NCBI RefSeq assembly: GCF_001509795.1
Contig: NZ_LLZN01000102.1
Location: 110,151-174,150, forward strand
Origin: Streptomyces sp. NRRL WC-3605
Lineage (GTDB): Bacteria > Actinomycetota > Actinomycetes > Streptomycetales > Streptomycetaceae
DNA length: 64,000 nucleotides
Direction of reading: 5' to 3'
Shown here: positions 7,324 to 14,543 of the stretch, piece after piece
How positions within the stretch are numbered: the stretch's first letter is position 1
How the letters are laid out: each line of letters begins with the position of its first letter
Notes under the pieces: generated by a model
The model's input: only the letters and a program-made list of their open reading frames with translations
What the model was told of the DNA's origin: nothing
Database searches by the model: none
Program-made: the position numbers and the translations under genes

Positions 7324-9791
7324 CGCTCACCTCCCCGCGCGCCGGCGCTGTGCCGGGCCATCGCGGCCGGGCCGCCCGTCGTCGGCGGGGCGGCGCCCGG
7401 GTCGACCGGCGCGGAGGCCGTCGTCGTCGGGGCGGGCGACACCGCCCCGTGGGCGCGTTCGACCAGGGTGAGACGGGCGGCCGCGGTCTTGAAGAGGGGC
7501 TGTTTGGAGACCGGGTCCCAGTCGGTGACGGTGGTCTCGTTGGCGGCGCGGCCGCCGTCCTCGCCGGGGCCGTCGCCGCCCGGGGTGTCCCAGTAGCCGT
7601 AGTGGAACGGCAGGAACACCAGGCCGTCGCGGATCGCGGTGACGCGCAGCCGGCCGCGCACGGAGCCGCGGGGGCTGGTGACCTCGACCAGATCGCCCTC
7701 GGCGACCTGGTGGCGCCGCGCCCCGGCGGCGGAGATCTCCACCCAGACCTCGGGGGCGGCGGCCTGGAGCTGGGGGCTGCGGCCGGTCTTGGTGCGGGTG
7801 TGGAAGTGGTACAGGGTGCGGCCCGTGGTCAGCTGCAAGGGGTACTCGTCATTCGTCGGTTCGTGTGGCGGCAGGTGCTCGGCCGCCTTGAGGACGGCCT
7901 TGCCGTGCGGGTTGAGCGCCCGGTACTCGGTCTCGGACACCGAGGCGCCGGTGACCAGGTCCCTGCCGTAGGTCTCGCAGTCGTCGGGGGCGGCCCAGCC
8001 GACGCCGTCGGTGTGGAGGCGTTCCGTGCCCTCGGGCGCCTCGTCCGTGCAGGGCCACTGGATGCCCCCGGTCGTCCGCAGCCGCTCGTAGGTCAGCCCC
8101 GTGTAGTCGCAGGGCCGCCCCCGGCTGCACTCCTTCCACGCCTCGAACGCCGACTCGGGGTCGTGCCAGCCGACGAGCGGGCGGCCGTCCTGGTCACGGA
8201 AGTCCATCCAGCTGGCGTACTCCAGCCAGATGTCCAGGTCGGAGCGGGCGTCGCCGGGCGGCTCGACCGCGCGTTCGCAGAGGTGGACGGTGCGGTCGGC
8301 GTTGGTGAGGGTGCCGGTCTTCTCGGCCCAGGTCGCGGCGGGCAGGACGACGTCCGCGAACCGGGCGGTCTCGGTGAGGTACAGGTCCTGGACGACCGTG
8401 AAGAGCCCGTCGCGGCGCAGGATGCCGCGGACGCGTTCCAGCTCGGGCAGGGAGACGGCCGGGTTGGTGCCGGAGATCCACAGCATCCGGATCGAGCCCT
8501 GCTCGGCGTAGCGGAAGATCTGCATCGCCGGGGTGGGCGGCGTGTGGCTGGGGATGCGGGAGGGCTCGACGTTCCAGACCCGGGCGAGGTCGGCCACATG
8601 GGCGTCGTTCTCCCAGTTCCGGAAGCCGGGCAGGTCTCCGTCGGCACCGCACTCGCGGGTGTTCTGCGCGCTGGGCTGGCCGTTCATCTGGAGTACGCCG
8701 CAGCCGGGGCGTCCGAGCATGCCGCGGATCAGCTGCAGGTTGTTGACCTGGACGGCGGCAGCGGTGGCCTGATGGGACTGGTAGACGCCCTGGAGCACGG
8801 TGGACAGCAGCCGCCGGGCGTCCCCGAGCACCTCGGCGGCCTCGGTGACGGCCGCGGCCGGGACGTCGCAGATGCCGGCCGCCCATCGCGGGGTGCAGCC
8901 GGCGACGCGCTCGGAGAGTTCGTCGAAGCCGACGGTGTGCGCGTCGATGAAGGCGCGGTCGATCCGGTCCGTGCGGATGATCTCGTGCAGCAGGGCGTTC
9001 AGCAGGGCCACGTTGGTGCCGGCGCGGGGCGCGAGGTGGACGGTGGCGTGCCGGGCGGCCTGGGTGGGGCGTGGATCGACGCAGACCAGGCGGGGCGGGT
9101 CGCCGCCGGCCAGCCGGTCGAGCACCCGCATCCACAGCACCGGCTGGGTCTCGGCCATGTTGTGCCCGAACAAGGCAAGGACGTCGGCGTGGTCGACGTC
9201 GGTGTAGGAGGCGGGCTGGCCGTCGCAGCCGAAGGTCTCCTTCAGCGCCTCGGCGGCCGTCGCCGTGCACAGCCGGGTGTTGCCGTCGACGTGGTTGGTG
9301 CCGATCCCGGCCCGCGCGATCACGGCGAGCGTGTAGTACTCCTCCAGGAACAGCTGACCGCTGGTGTAGAAGCCGATCGAGCCGGGCCCGTACGTCTCCA
9401 GCAGGGCCTTGCTGCGGTCGACGATCCGGGCCAGCGCGGTGTCCCAGTCGCAGGGCACCAGCCGCCCGTCCCGGCGGACGAGGGGCGTGGTCAGCCGGTC
9501 CTCGGACCGGTTGGCCTGCCAGCCGAAGAGGTCCTTCGGACCGAGTCTGCCGTGGTTCACCCGGTCCCGGGCGCTGCCGCGGACCCCGACGATCCGCCCG
9601 TCGGCGACGGCGACGTCCAGCGCGTCGCCGTTGGAGTGCAGGACGGAGGCCGTCGGCACCCACGCGTCCACGTCGGCGGCCGTGACGCCGGGCTCCAGAT
9701 ACGAGTCCACCCGGACCGGCCACGGGGTGCCGGGGCCGTACGGGGTGCGGTCCCCCCACGGTTCGGCGATCCGGTCCACCTCGGCGCGCAT
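7320..9791 (-). CDS. Molybdopterin-dependent oxidoreductase without the N-terminal Fe-S cysteines
   Basis: 823 residues of the DMSO reductase/nitrate reductase/formate dehydrogenase superfamily. Family features include GPKDLFGWQANRSEDRL (about 83-99), the molybdopterin-binding core (DVLALFGHNMAETQPVLW, NNLQLIRGMLGRPGCGVLQM, ADVVLPAATWAEKTGTLTN) and a C-terminal molydopterin dinucleotide-binding beta domain (LTTGRTLYHFHTRTKTGRS, GDLVEVTSPRG). At the position where relatives have three or four cluster cysteines, this protein reads ASVLHSNGDALDVAV with no Cys. It therefore probably binds bis-MGD but no [4Fe-4S] cluster there. Start ATG 9791. Substrate unknown. Confidence 0.82.
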   Translation of the reverse strand: MRAEVDRIAEPWGDRTPYGPGTPWPVRVDSYLEPGVTAADVDAWVPTASVLHSNGDALDVAVADGRIVGVRGSARDRVNHGRLGPKDLFGWQANRSEDRLTTPLVRRDGRLVPCDWDTALARIVDRSKALLETYGPGSIGFYTSGQLFLEEYYTLAVIARAGIGTNHVDGNTRLCTATAAEALKETFGCDGQPASYTDVDHADVLALFGHNMAETQPVLWMRVLDRLAGGDPPRLVCVDPRPTQAARHATVHLAPRAGTNVALLNALLHEIIRTDRIDRAFIDAHTVGFDELSERVAGCTPRWAAGICDVPAAAVTEAAEVLGDARRLLSTVLQGVYQSHQATAAAVQVNNLQLIRGMLGRPGCGVLQMNGQPSAQNTRECGADGDLPGFRNWENDAHVADLARVWNVEPSRIPSHTPPTPAMQIFRYAEQGSIRMLWISGTNPAVSLPELERVRGILRRDGLFTVVQDLYLTETARFADVVLPAATWAEKTGTLTNADRTVHLCERAVEPPGDARSDLDIWLEYASWMDFRDQDGRPLVGWHDPESAFEAWKECSRGRPCDYTGLTYERLRTTGGIQWPCTDEAPEGTERLHTDGVGWAAPDDCETYGRDLVTGASVSETEYRALNPHGKAVLKAAEHLPPHEPTNDEYPLQLTTGRTLYHFHTRTKTGRSPQLQAAAPEVWVEISAAGARRHQVAEGDLVEVTSPRGSVRGRLRVTAIRDGLVFLPFHYGYWDTPGGDGPGEDGGRAANETTVTDWDPVSKQPLFKTAAARLTLVERAHGAVSPAPTTTASAPVDPGAAPPTTGGPAAMARHSAGARGGER

Positions 9792-9853
9792 GACCTGTCG
9801 CCACGCTTCCCACGGTCGGGGTCGTCGTCCGCCCGCCCTCACCGGACGGGCCG

Positions 9854-9887
9854 GCCGGCCGGCCCGCCGTCGTGCGGGCCGGCCGGC
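9854..9887 (-). terminator. 14-bp perfect hairpin after the SRPBCC gene
   Basis: Arms GCCGGCCGGCCCGC and GCGGGCCGGCCGGC around a 6-nt loop, 21 bases beyond the stop of the minus-strand SRPBCC gene (9908) and upstream of the oxidoreductase start (9791). Most simply the terminator separating these two units. Confidence 0.7.
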
Positions 9888-9907
9888 AGTGCTCCCGCCG
9901 GCGTCCG

Positions 9908-10381
9908 TCAGAGGACGGTGCCCGGGTCCTCCGGCCGGATGCGGCCGCGCCAGCCCCCGGTGCTGCCGCCCTTCTCGATGTACTCCTTGAACCGGTGCAG
10001 GTCGCCCTTGACCCGGCGGTCGATCATGCCGAGCGCGTCCGCGCCCTTCTCGGCCATGCCGGTCGGCTCGACGTCCATGGTGAGCTCCACGCGCGTGTGC
10101 GTGTCGTCCAGCTGCTCGAAGCGGACCGAGCCGCGCTGCTGGGTGTCGCCACCCACGGACCGCCAGGTGATGCGGTCGTCGGCGAGCTGGTCGACGATCT
10201 CGGTGTCGAACTCGCGCTTCACGCCGCCGATGCTCGTCACCCAGTGGTTGTGCCGCTCGTCCAGCTGGCGGACCTCCTCGACGCCCTCCATGAAGCGCGG
10301 GAAGTCCTCGAACTGGGTCCACTGGTCGTAGGCCCGGCGCAGCGGGACCTCCACGTCGACCGTCTCCTTGACCGTGCTCAT
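9908..10381 (-). CDS. SRPBCC family (polyketide cyclase/dehydrase-like) protein
   Basis: 157 residues. The START/SRPBCC pattern is clear: VDVEVPLRRAYDQWTQFEDFP (about 8-28), FMEGVEEV, ITWRSVGG and the long C-terminal helix ADALGMIDRRVKGDLHRFKEYIE. Such helix-grip folds hold a hydrophobic ligand; single-domain versions in Streptomyces are mostly uncharacterised. ATG 10381 has a strong AGGAGG ribosome-binding site. It is transcribed divergently from the FAD/Rieske gene, with a long palindrome between them. No ligand or reaction can be assigned. Confidence 0.85.
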   Translation of the reverse strand: MSTVKETVDVEVPLRRAYDQWTQFEDFPRFMEGVEEVRQLDERHNHWVTSIGGVKREFDTEIVDQLADDRITWRSVGGDTQQRGSVRFEQLDDTHTRVELTMDVEPTGMAEKGADALGMIDRRVKGDLHRFKEYIEKGGSTGGWRGRIRPEDPGTVL

Positions 10382-10404
10382 CGATCCTCCTGTGCGCTCG
10401 TCTC

Positions 10405-10437
10405 GCGGGCCGGTCCGCGCTGCGCGGACCGGCCCGC
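10405..10437. promoter_or_regulatory. 15-bp palindrome between divergent genes
   Basis: GCGGGCCGGTCCGCG and CGCGGACCGGCCCGC flank a 3-nt centre, 24 bases upstream of the SRPBCC start and about 100 upstream of the FAD/Rieske start. In this position it is more likely an operator or a 5'-leader hairpin than a terminator. Confidence 0.45.
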
Positions 10438-10538
10438 CGTGCGTGTTCGCGGGGCGGGTACCCGGGTCTCGGCATGTGAAAGATCGTGCGGGCGGGCGAT
10501 TCGGGGTGTGGTGCCGTCCAGCCGGGAACCCGGCGCCC

Positions 10539-12071
10539 ATGAACGCTGAGAGAGTGCCGCACGAGTCGTACTGGCTGCAGACCGCGCCGCCCGGCGATCC
10601 CGCTCCCCCGCCGGACGTCGACCTCGAGGTCGACGTCGCCGTGGTCGGCGGGGGCGTCGCTGGCCTCAGCACGGCCTGGGAGCTGGCCCGGCAGGGCCGC
10701 GAGGTGGCCGTCCTGGAGGCAGGGCGGCTCGCCGCCTCGGTCACCGGGCACACCACGGCCAAGCTCACCGCCCTGCACACCCTGGTCTACGACCGGCTGC
10801 GCCGCACCCGCGGCCCGGAGGCCGCCCGGCTGTACGCGCGCTCGCAGTCCGAGGCGATCCGGCGCGTCGAGGAGTGCGCCCGGGAGCTGGGCGTCGACTG
10901 CGAGTGGGAGGAGGCCGCGGCCCACACGTACGCCGAGGACCCGCGGCACGTCGGGGAACTGCGCGCCGAGGCGGACGCGGCCCGCGAGGCGGGGCTGGAC
11001 GCGGAGTTCGTCACGGAGACGGACCTGCCCTTCCCGGTGGCCGGAGCGGTCCGTGTGAACGGGCAGGCCCAGTTCCATCCGCGCAAGTACCTGCTGGCGC
11101 TCGCGGAGGACCTGCGGCGGCTCGGCGGCGCGGTGTACGAGAACACGCGGGTGACGGGGCTCACCGAGGGCGAGCCCTGTGTGCTGACCACGGAGGCGGG
11201 CGTGCGGGTGCGCGCCACGAAGGTCGTCGTCGCCACGCACTACCCCGTGTTCGACCGCGCGCTGCTCTTCGCCCGGCTGTCCTCGCGGCGGGAGCTGGTC
11301 GTGGCCGGCCCGATCCCCGAGAGGCGGGCACCGCGCCACATGTACATCACGCCGGAGCGGTCCACGCGCTCGGTGCGCACGGCACCCCTCGGAGAGGGAC
11401 GCCGGCTCCTGATCGTCACGGGTGAGCACTTCACCCCGGGCACCGCCGACGCGGAGGAACGCTTCGAGCGGCTGGCCGCCTGGGCCGAGCGGCACTTCCC
11501 GGAGGTGACGCTCACGCACCGGTGGGCCACCCAGGACAACGACTCGACGGACACCGTGCCGCTCGTCGGGCCGTTCCACGCCGGCAGCCGCCACACCTAC
11601 GTGGCGACCGGCTTCGGCGGCTGGGGCATGAGCGGCGGCGTGATGGCGGGCCGGCTGCTCGCGGACCTCGTCGGCGGGCGCGAGGTCGCGTGGAGCGGAC
11701 TGTACGACCCGCGCCGGCTGGGCCCGGTCGTTCGCGAGGGGGGCCGGTTCCTCACCCATCAGGCACAGGTCGCGCGGCACTTCGTCGGCGATCGGATCGC
11801 CCCGCTGGCCGGGTCCGGTCCGTCGCCGGACGACATCGCGCCCGGGGACGGGGCGGTGGTGCGGGCGGGCGCGGGGCTGTGCGCCGTCCACCGGGACGAG
11901 GAGGGGCGGCTGCACACGCTGTCGGCGCGCTGCACCCACCTCGGCTGCATCGTGTCGTTCAACCGTGCCGAGCAGGCGTGGGAGTGCCCCTGCCACGGCT
12001 CCCGGTTCGCCCCGGACGGCGCGGTCGTGCAGGGACCGGCGGTGCGGCCGCTGCCCCGGCGCGATCTCTGA
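10539..12071 (+). CDS. FAD-dependent oxidoreductase with C-terminal Rieske [2Fe-2S] domain
   Basis: 510 residues. The N-terminal Rossmann FAD site VAVVGGGVAGLSTAWELARQG (about 33-53) begins a DAO-type (glycine oxidase-like) oxidoreductase, with GFGGWGMSGG near the C-terminal flavin site. The last 75 residues form a Rieske domain with the ligand pairs C-T-H (about 465-467) and C-P-C-H (about 483-486). This architecture is known in bacteria as FAD-dependent oxidoreductase/Rieske proteins, whose substrates are mostly unknown. The start ATG at 10539 lacks a strong ribosome-binding site. It is divergent from the SRPBCC gene and upstream of a methyltransferase-CDGSH-diiron operon. Confidence 0.88.
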   Translation: MNAERVPHESYWLQTAPPGDPAPPPDVDLEVDVAVVGGGVAGLSTAWELARQGREVAVLEAGRLAASVTGHTTAKLTALHTLVYDRLRRTRGPEAARLYARSQSEAIRRVEECARELGVDCEWEEAAAHTYAEDPRHVGELRAEADAAREAGLDAEFVTETDLPFPVAGAVRVNGQAQFHPRKYLLALAEDLRRLGGAVYENTRVTGLTEGEPCVLTTEAGVRVRATKVVVATHYPVFDRALLFARLSSRRELVVAGPIPERRAPRHMYITPERSTRSVRTAPLGEGRRLLIVTGEHFTPGTADAEERFERLAAWAERHFPEVTLTHRWATQDNDSTDTVPLVGPFHAGSRHTYVATGFGGWGMSGGVMAGRLLADLVGGREVAWSGLYDPRRLGPVVREGGRFLTHQAQVARHFVGDRIAPLAGSGPSPDDIAPGDGAVVRAGAGLCAVHRDEEGRLHTLSARCTHLGCIVSFNRAEQAWECPCHGSRFAPDGAVVQGPAVRPLPRRDL

Positions 12072-12120
12072 CCGGCGTTTCCCTGCCGCAGGTGGGGGGC
12101 ACCCGGTCGGCACCTCAGAG

Positions 12121-12139
12121 GGAGCCCCGACCGGGCTCC
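12121..12139 (+). terminator. Small hairpin after the FAD/Rieske gene
   Basis: GGAGCCC and GGGCTCC pair around a 5-nt loop 50 bases after the stop codon at 12071. A plausible weak terminator. Confidence 0.35.
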
Positions 12140-12167
12140 TCCCGGACAAGGAAGAAGTTGAAGCGCC

Positions 12168-12344
12168 GTGACCGCGCGGACCGCGAAGAAGGACGTCCTG
12201 CACACGCCCCGGACCGGCTGGCTGGGATCCAGGCCCCCGGAGAAGCGGGCGATACGCACCTGCGTCGCCGCCGTGGAGGACAGGAGCACACAGCCCTCGG
12301 CCCGCGCCGGAACCGAGTGGAACATCGTCCGCGGCGAGGACTGA
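12168..12344 (+). CDS. Possible 58-residue hypothetical protein
   Basis: A GTG-started frame preceded by GGAAGAAG, encoding a basic, Thr/Arg-rich peptide (VTARTAKKDVLHTPRTG...) with no recognised domain. It lies between the FAD/Rieske gene and a flavodoxin-like remnant. Codon use is ordinary for the region but the frame is short, so it may be a real small protein or chance. Confidence 0.3.
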   Translation: MTARTAKKDVLHTPRTGWLGSRPPEKRAIRTCVAAVEDRSTQPSARAGTEWNIVRGED

Positions 12345-12396
12345 CCCCCTCCCCGGCCGGTGGCCGATCCCCCCGTCTTCGATCCCCGGAGCGACT

Positions 12397-12567
12397 GTGA
12401 AAGCACTTGTCATCAACTGCACCCTGAAGGGGTCTCCCGAGCCCTCCCACACCGACTCGCCGGCCTCGGTGGTCGCGGACCGGCTCGTCGAGCAGGGCGT
12501 GGAGGTGTCCTTCCCGGAACGCGGGGACGTGATGCTGTCCGAGCGGTCGCCGCAGGCCGCGGGCTGA
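12397..12567 (+). pseudogene. Truncated flavodoxin/NAD(P)H-dependent FMN reductase remnant
   Basis: The GTG-started 56-residue product begins MKALVINCTLK, the typical first strand and phosphate-loop start of a flavodoxin-like family common in Streptomyces, with HTDSPASVVADRLVEQGVEV as helix 1 and strand 2. After residue 45 it jumps to a short segment (MLSERSPQAAG) and stops, whereas the family is about 200 residues. This looks like an internal deletion that removed most of the flavin-binding fold. It lies 11 bases before the methyltransferase start. Family recognition from the first 45 residues is moderate. Confidence 0.5.
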
Positions 12568-12578
12568 GGAGCGCGTCC

Positions 12579-13256
12579 ATGACCACTGAGGCTCTCGCTC
12601 CGCACCCTCCCCTGCGCTGCTGGGTCCTGCCGGGCGTGTACCGCCCGCAGTTCGACACGCGGCTGCTGACCCGTGCCCTGCACCGCGAAGGGGTCACCGC
12701 CGGTACCGACGTGCTGGACCTGGGCACGGGCAGCGGCATGCTGGCCGTCGAGGCGGCCCGGCTGGGCGGGCGCGTCACCGCCGTGGACATCTCCCGGCGG
12801 GCGCTGGCCGCCGCCTGGTGGAACGCCCGGCAGAACGGGCAGACGCTGCGGCTGCGCCGCGGCGACCTGATGACGGCGGTTCCGGGCCGGCGGTTCGACC
12901 TGGTCGTCTCCAACCCGCCGTACGTGCCCGCTCCGGGCGGCCGTCCCCCCAAGGGCGCGGCCCGCGCCTGGGACGCCGGGGCCGACGGCCGGCTGCTGAT
13001 CGACCGGATCTGCGACCACGCGCCCGCGCTGCTGCGCCCCTCCGGCAGGCTCCTGATGGTGCATTCGCACCTGTGCGGCGTCGACGCCACGCTGGCCCGG
13101 CTGACGGCGGCGGGCCTGCGCGCCCGGGTCGTCGAGCGCGCCCAGCTGCCGTACGGCCGGGTGCTGCGCTCCCGGGTGGACTGGCTGCGCGAACGCGGGA
13201 TGGCGGACGAGGACCTGACGGAGGAACTGGTGGTGATCCGTGGTGAACGCGTCTGA
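12579..13256 (+). CDS. HemK2/PrmC-type SAM methyltransferase
   Basis: 225 residues with a class I methyltransferase fold. The SAM-binding motif VLDLGTGSGMLAV is near residues 45-57, the acidic motif II VTAVDISRRAL follows, and the catalytic NPPY tetrapeptide is at about 112-115. NPPY with this compact size is typical of N5-glutamine or related amide/amine methyltransferases (PrmC, HemK2). Because it is coupled to an iron-sulfur and a diiron-type protein, a small-molecule or protein target other than release factor is possible. ATG 12579; its end overlaps the CDGSH start by 14-17 bases. Confidence 0.83.
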   Translation: MTTEALAPHPPLRCWVLPGVYRPQFDTRLLTRALHREGVTAGTDVLDLGTGSGMLAVEAARLGGRVTAVDISRRALAAAWWNARQNGQTLRLRRGDLMTAVPGRRFDLVVSNPPYVPAPGGRPPKGAARAWDAGADGRLLIDRICDHAPALLRPSGRLLMVHSHLCGVDATLARLTAAGLRARVVERAQLPYGRVLRSRVDWLRERGMADEDLTEELVVIRGERV

Positions 13257-13467
13257 ACGGCCCCGCCGCATCCGGGTCCAGCGGGACGGCCCGATGCTGG
13301 TGGAGGGGCCTGTGGAGGTGGTCGGCGAGGACGGCGAGGTGACCGTCTGCGACCGGTTCAGCGTGGCCGTGTGCACCTGCCGCCGCAGCAAGATCTTCCC
13401 CTGGTGCGACACCAGTCACCGCAAGCGCGCGAAGCGGACGACGAAGGACGAGGACGGGACTGCATGA
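13240..13467 (+). CDS. CDGSH-type [2Fe-2S] iron-sulfur protein
   Basis: 75 residues. The C-terminal half carries the CDGSH/mitoNEET-type cluster motif: VCTCRRSKIFPWCDTSH (about 45-61), with three Cys and one His as ligands. Single-motif bacterial members form dimers that hold redox-active, labile clusters. It starts with GTG GTG (13240 or 13243) inside the methyltransferase end and its own TGA overlaps the next ATG (ATGA), so the three genes are translationally coupled. It probably passes electrons or clusters to the neighbouring diiron-type enzyme. Confidence 0.87.
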   Translation: MVNASERPRRIRVQRDGPMLVEGPVEVVGEDGEVTVCDRFSVAVCTCRRSKIFPWCDTSHRKRAKRTTKDEDGTA

Positions 13468-14498
13468 CCACGACGACCGCCCGGCGCCTCTCACGGCGCA
13501 CGGTGCCCGCGCTGCCCGAGCCGCGCGGCCCGCTGTCCGCCGCCGTCATGGGGCTGCTGCGCGGTGAGCGGGACGTCGACGTCCCCTCGCCGGCCGCGTC
13601 GGAGCCGTACGGCGACGACCTTCAGCTCGCCCTGTACGTCCTGTACGAACTGCACTACCAGGGCTTCGACGGCGTGCCCGACGAGCGGGAGTGGGACAGC
13701 GGACTGCTCGCCGTGCGCGGCGCGCTGGAGGACCGGTTCCTGGGCGCACTGCGCGCCGACGTGCCGGTCGGCGCCGGCGACAGCGCGTGGGCGGCGCTGG
13801 ACGAGCTGCAGGTCGAGCCGGTGGACGGCACCGGGAGCGTCTCGCACTTCCTGCGGGACGAGGGCACCGTCGCCCAGCTGCGCGAGTACGCGGCGCTGCG
13901 CTCGTTGTACCACCTGAAGGAGGCCGACCCGCACGCCTGGGTCATCCCCCGCCTCTATGGGCGGGCCAAGGCGGCGATGGTCGCCGTGGAGTTCGACGAG
14001 TTCGGCGGGGGCCGTGCGGACGAGATCCACGCCCAGCTGTTCGCCGACCTGATGACGGACCTGGGGCTGGAGACGGCGTACGGGCACTATCTCGACGCGG
14101 CACCCGCGGAGATGCTGGCGACGGTCAACCTGATGTCCCTGTTCGGTCTGCACCGGGCGCTGCGGGCCGCCCTCGTGGGGCATTTCGCCTCGGTCGAGGT
14201 CACCTCGTCGCCGGGTTCGCGGCGGCTCGCCGAGGCGCTGCGGCGGGTGGGGGCGGGCGCGGCTGCCGTGCGGTTCTACGCCGAGCACGTCGAGGCGGAC
14301 GCGGTGCACGAGCAGGTCGTGCGGCACGACGTCATCGGCGGGCTCCTGGAGGAGGAACCCGCTCTGGAGGCCGACGTGGTGTTCGGCATCCGCGCCACCG
14401 GGCATCTGGAGGACCGGCTGGCGGACCGGCTGCTCGCCGCGTGGCGGGACGGCAGGTCGGCGCTGCGGTCCCCGGAGCGGGCCGGCACGGCCGCCTGA
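13464..14498 (+). CDS. Iron-containing redox enzyme, haem-oxygenase-like diiron family
   Basis: 344 residues of the 'iron-containing redox enzyme family' (Haem_oxygenase_2-like). Candidate metal ligands sit in helices: YELHYQGFD (Glu and His, about 56-64), VAVEFDEFGGGRADEIHAQLF (Glu/Asp/His, about 173-193) and AEHVEADAVHEQVV (Glu/Asp/His, about 273-286). Family members with known roles use a diiron centre for oxidative chemistry on amines or fatty acids. ATG overlaps the CDGSH stop by four bases, suggesting that protein is its redox partner. Substrate unknown. Confidence 0.83.
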   Translation: MTTTTARRLSRRTVPALPEPRGPLSAAVMGLLRGERDVDVPSPAASEPYGDDLQLALYVLYELHYQGFDGVPDEREWDSGLLAVRGALEDRFLGALRADVPVGAGDSAWAALDELQVEPVDGTGSVSHFLRDEGTVAQLREYAALRSLYHLKEADPHAWVIPRLYGRAKAAMVAVEFDEFGGGRADEIHAQLFADLMTDLGLETAYGHYLDAAPAEMLATVNLMSLFGLHRALRAALVGHFASVEVTSSPGSRRLAEALRRVGAGAAAVRFYAEHVEADAVHEQVVRHDVIGGLLEEEPALEADVVFGIRATGHLEDRLADRLLAAWRDGRSALRSPERAGTAA

Positions 14499-14543
14499 CC
14501 TACGGCGCCGCATCGGGGACGGGACTCGGGGAACCCGGTCCCC

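Noticed and set aside
7320..13412. A 2030-codon minus-strand frame
   Set aside because: Only the first 823 codons from 9791 show family motifs. The upstream part overlaps well-supported plus-strand genes (FAD/Rieske, methyltransferase) and reads as compositional noise.
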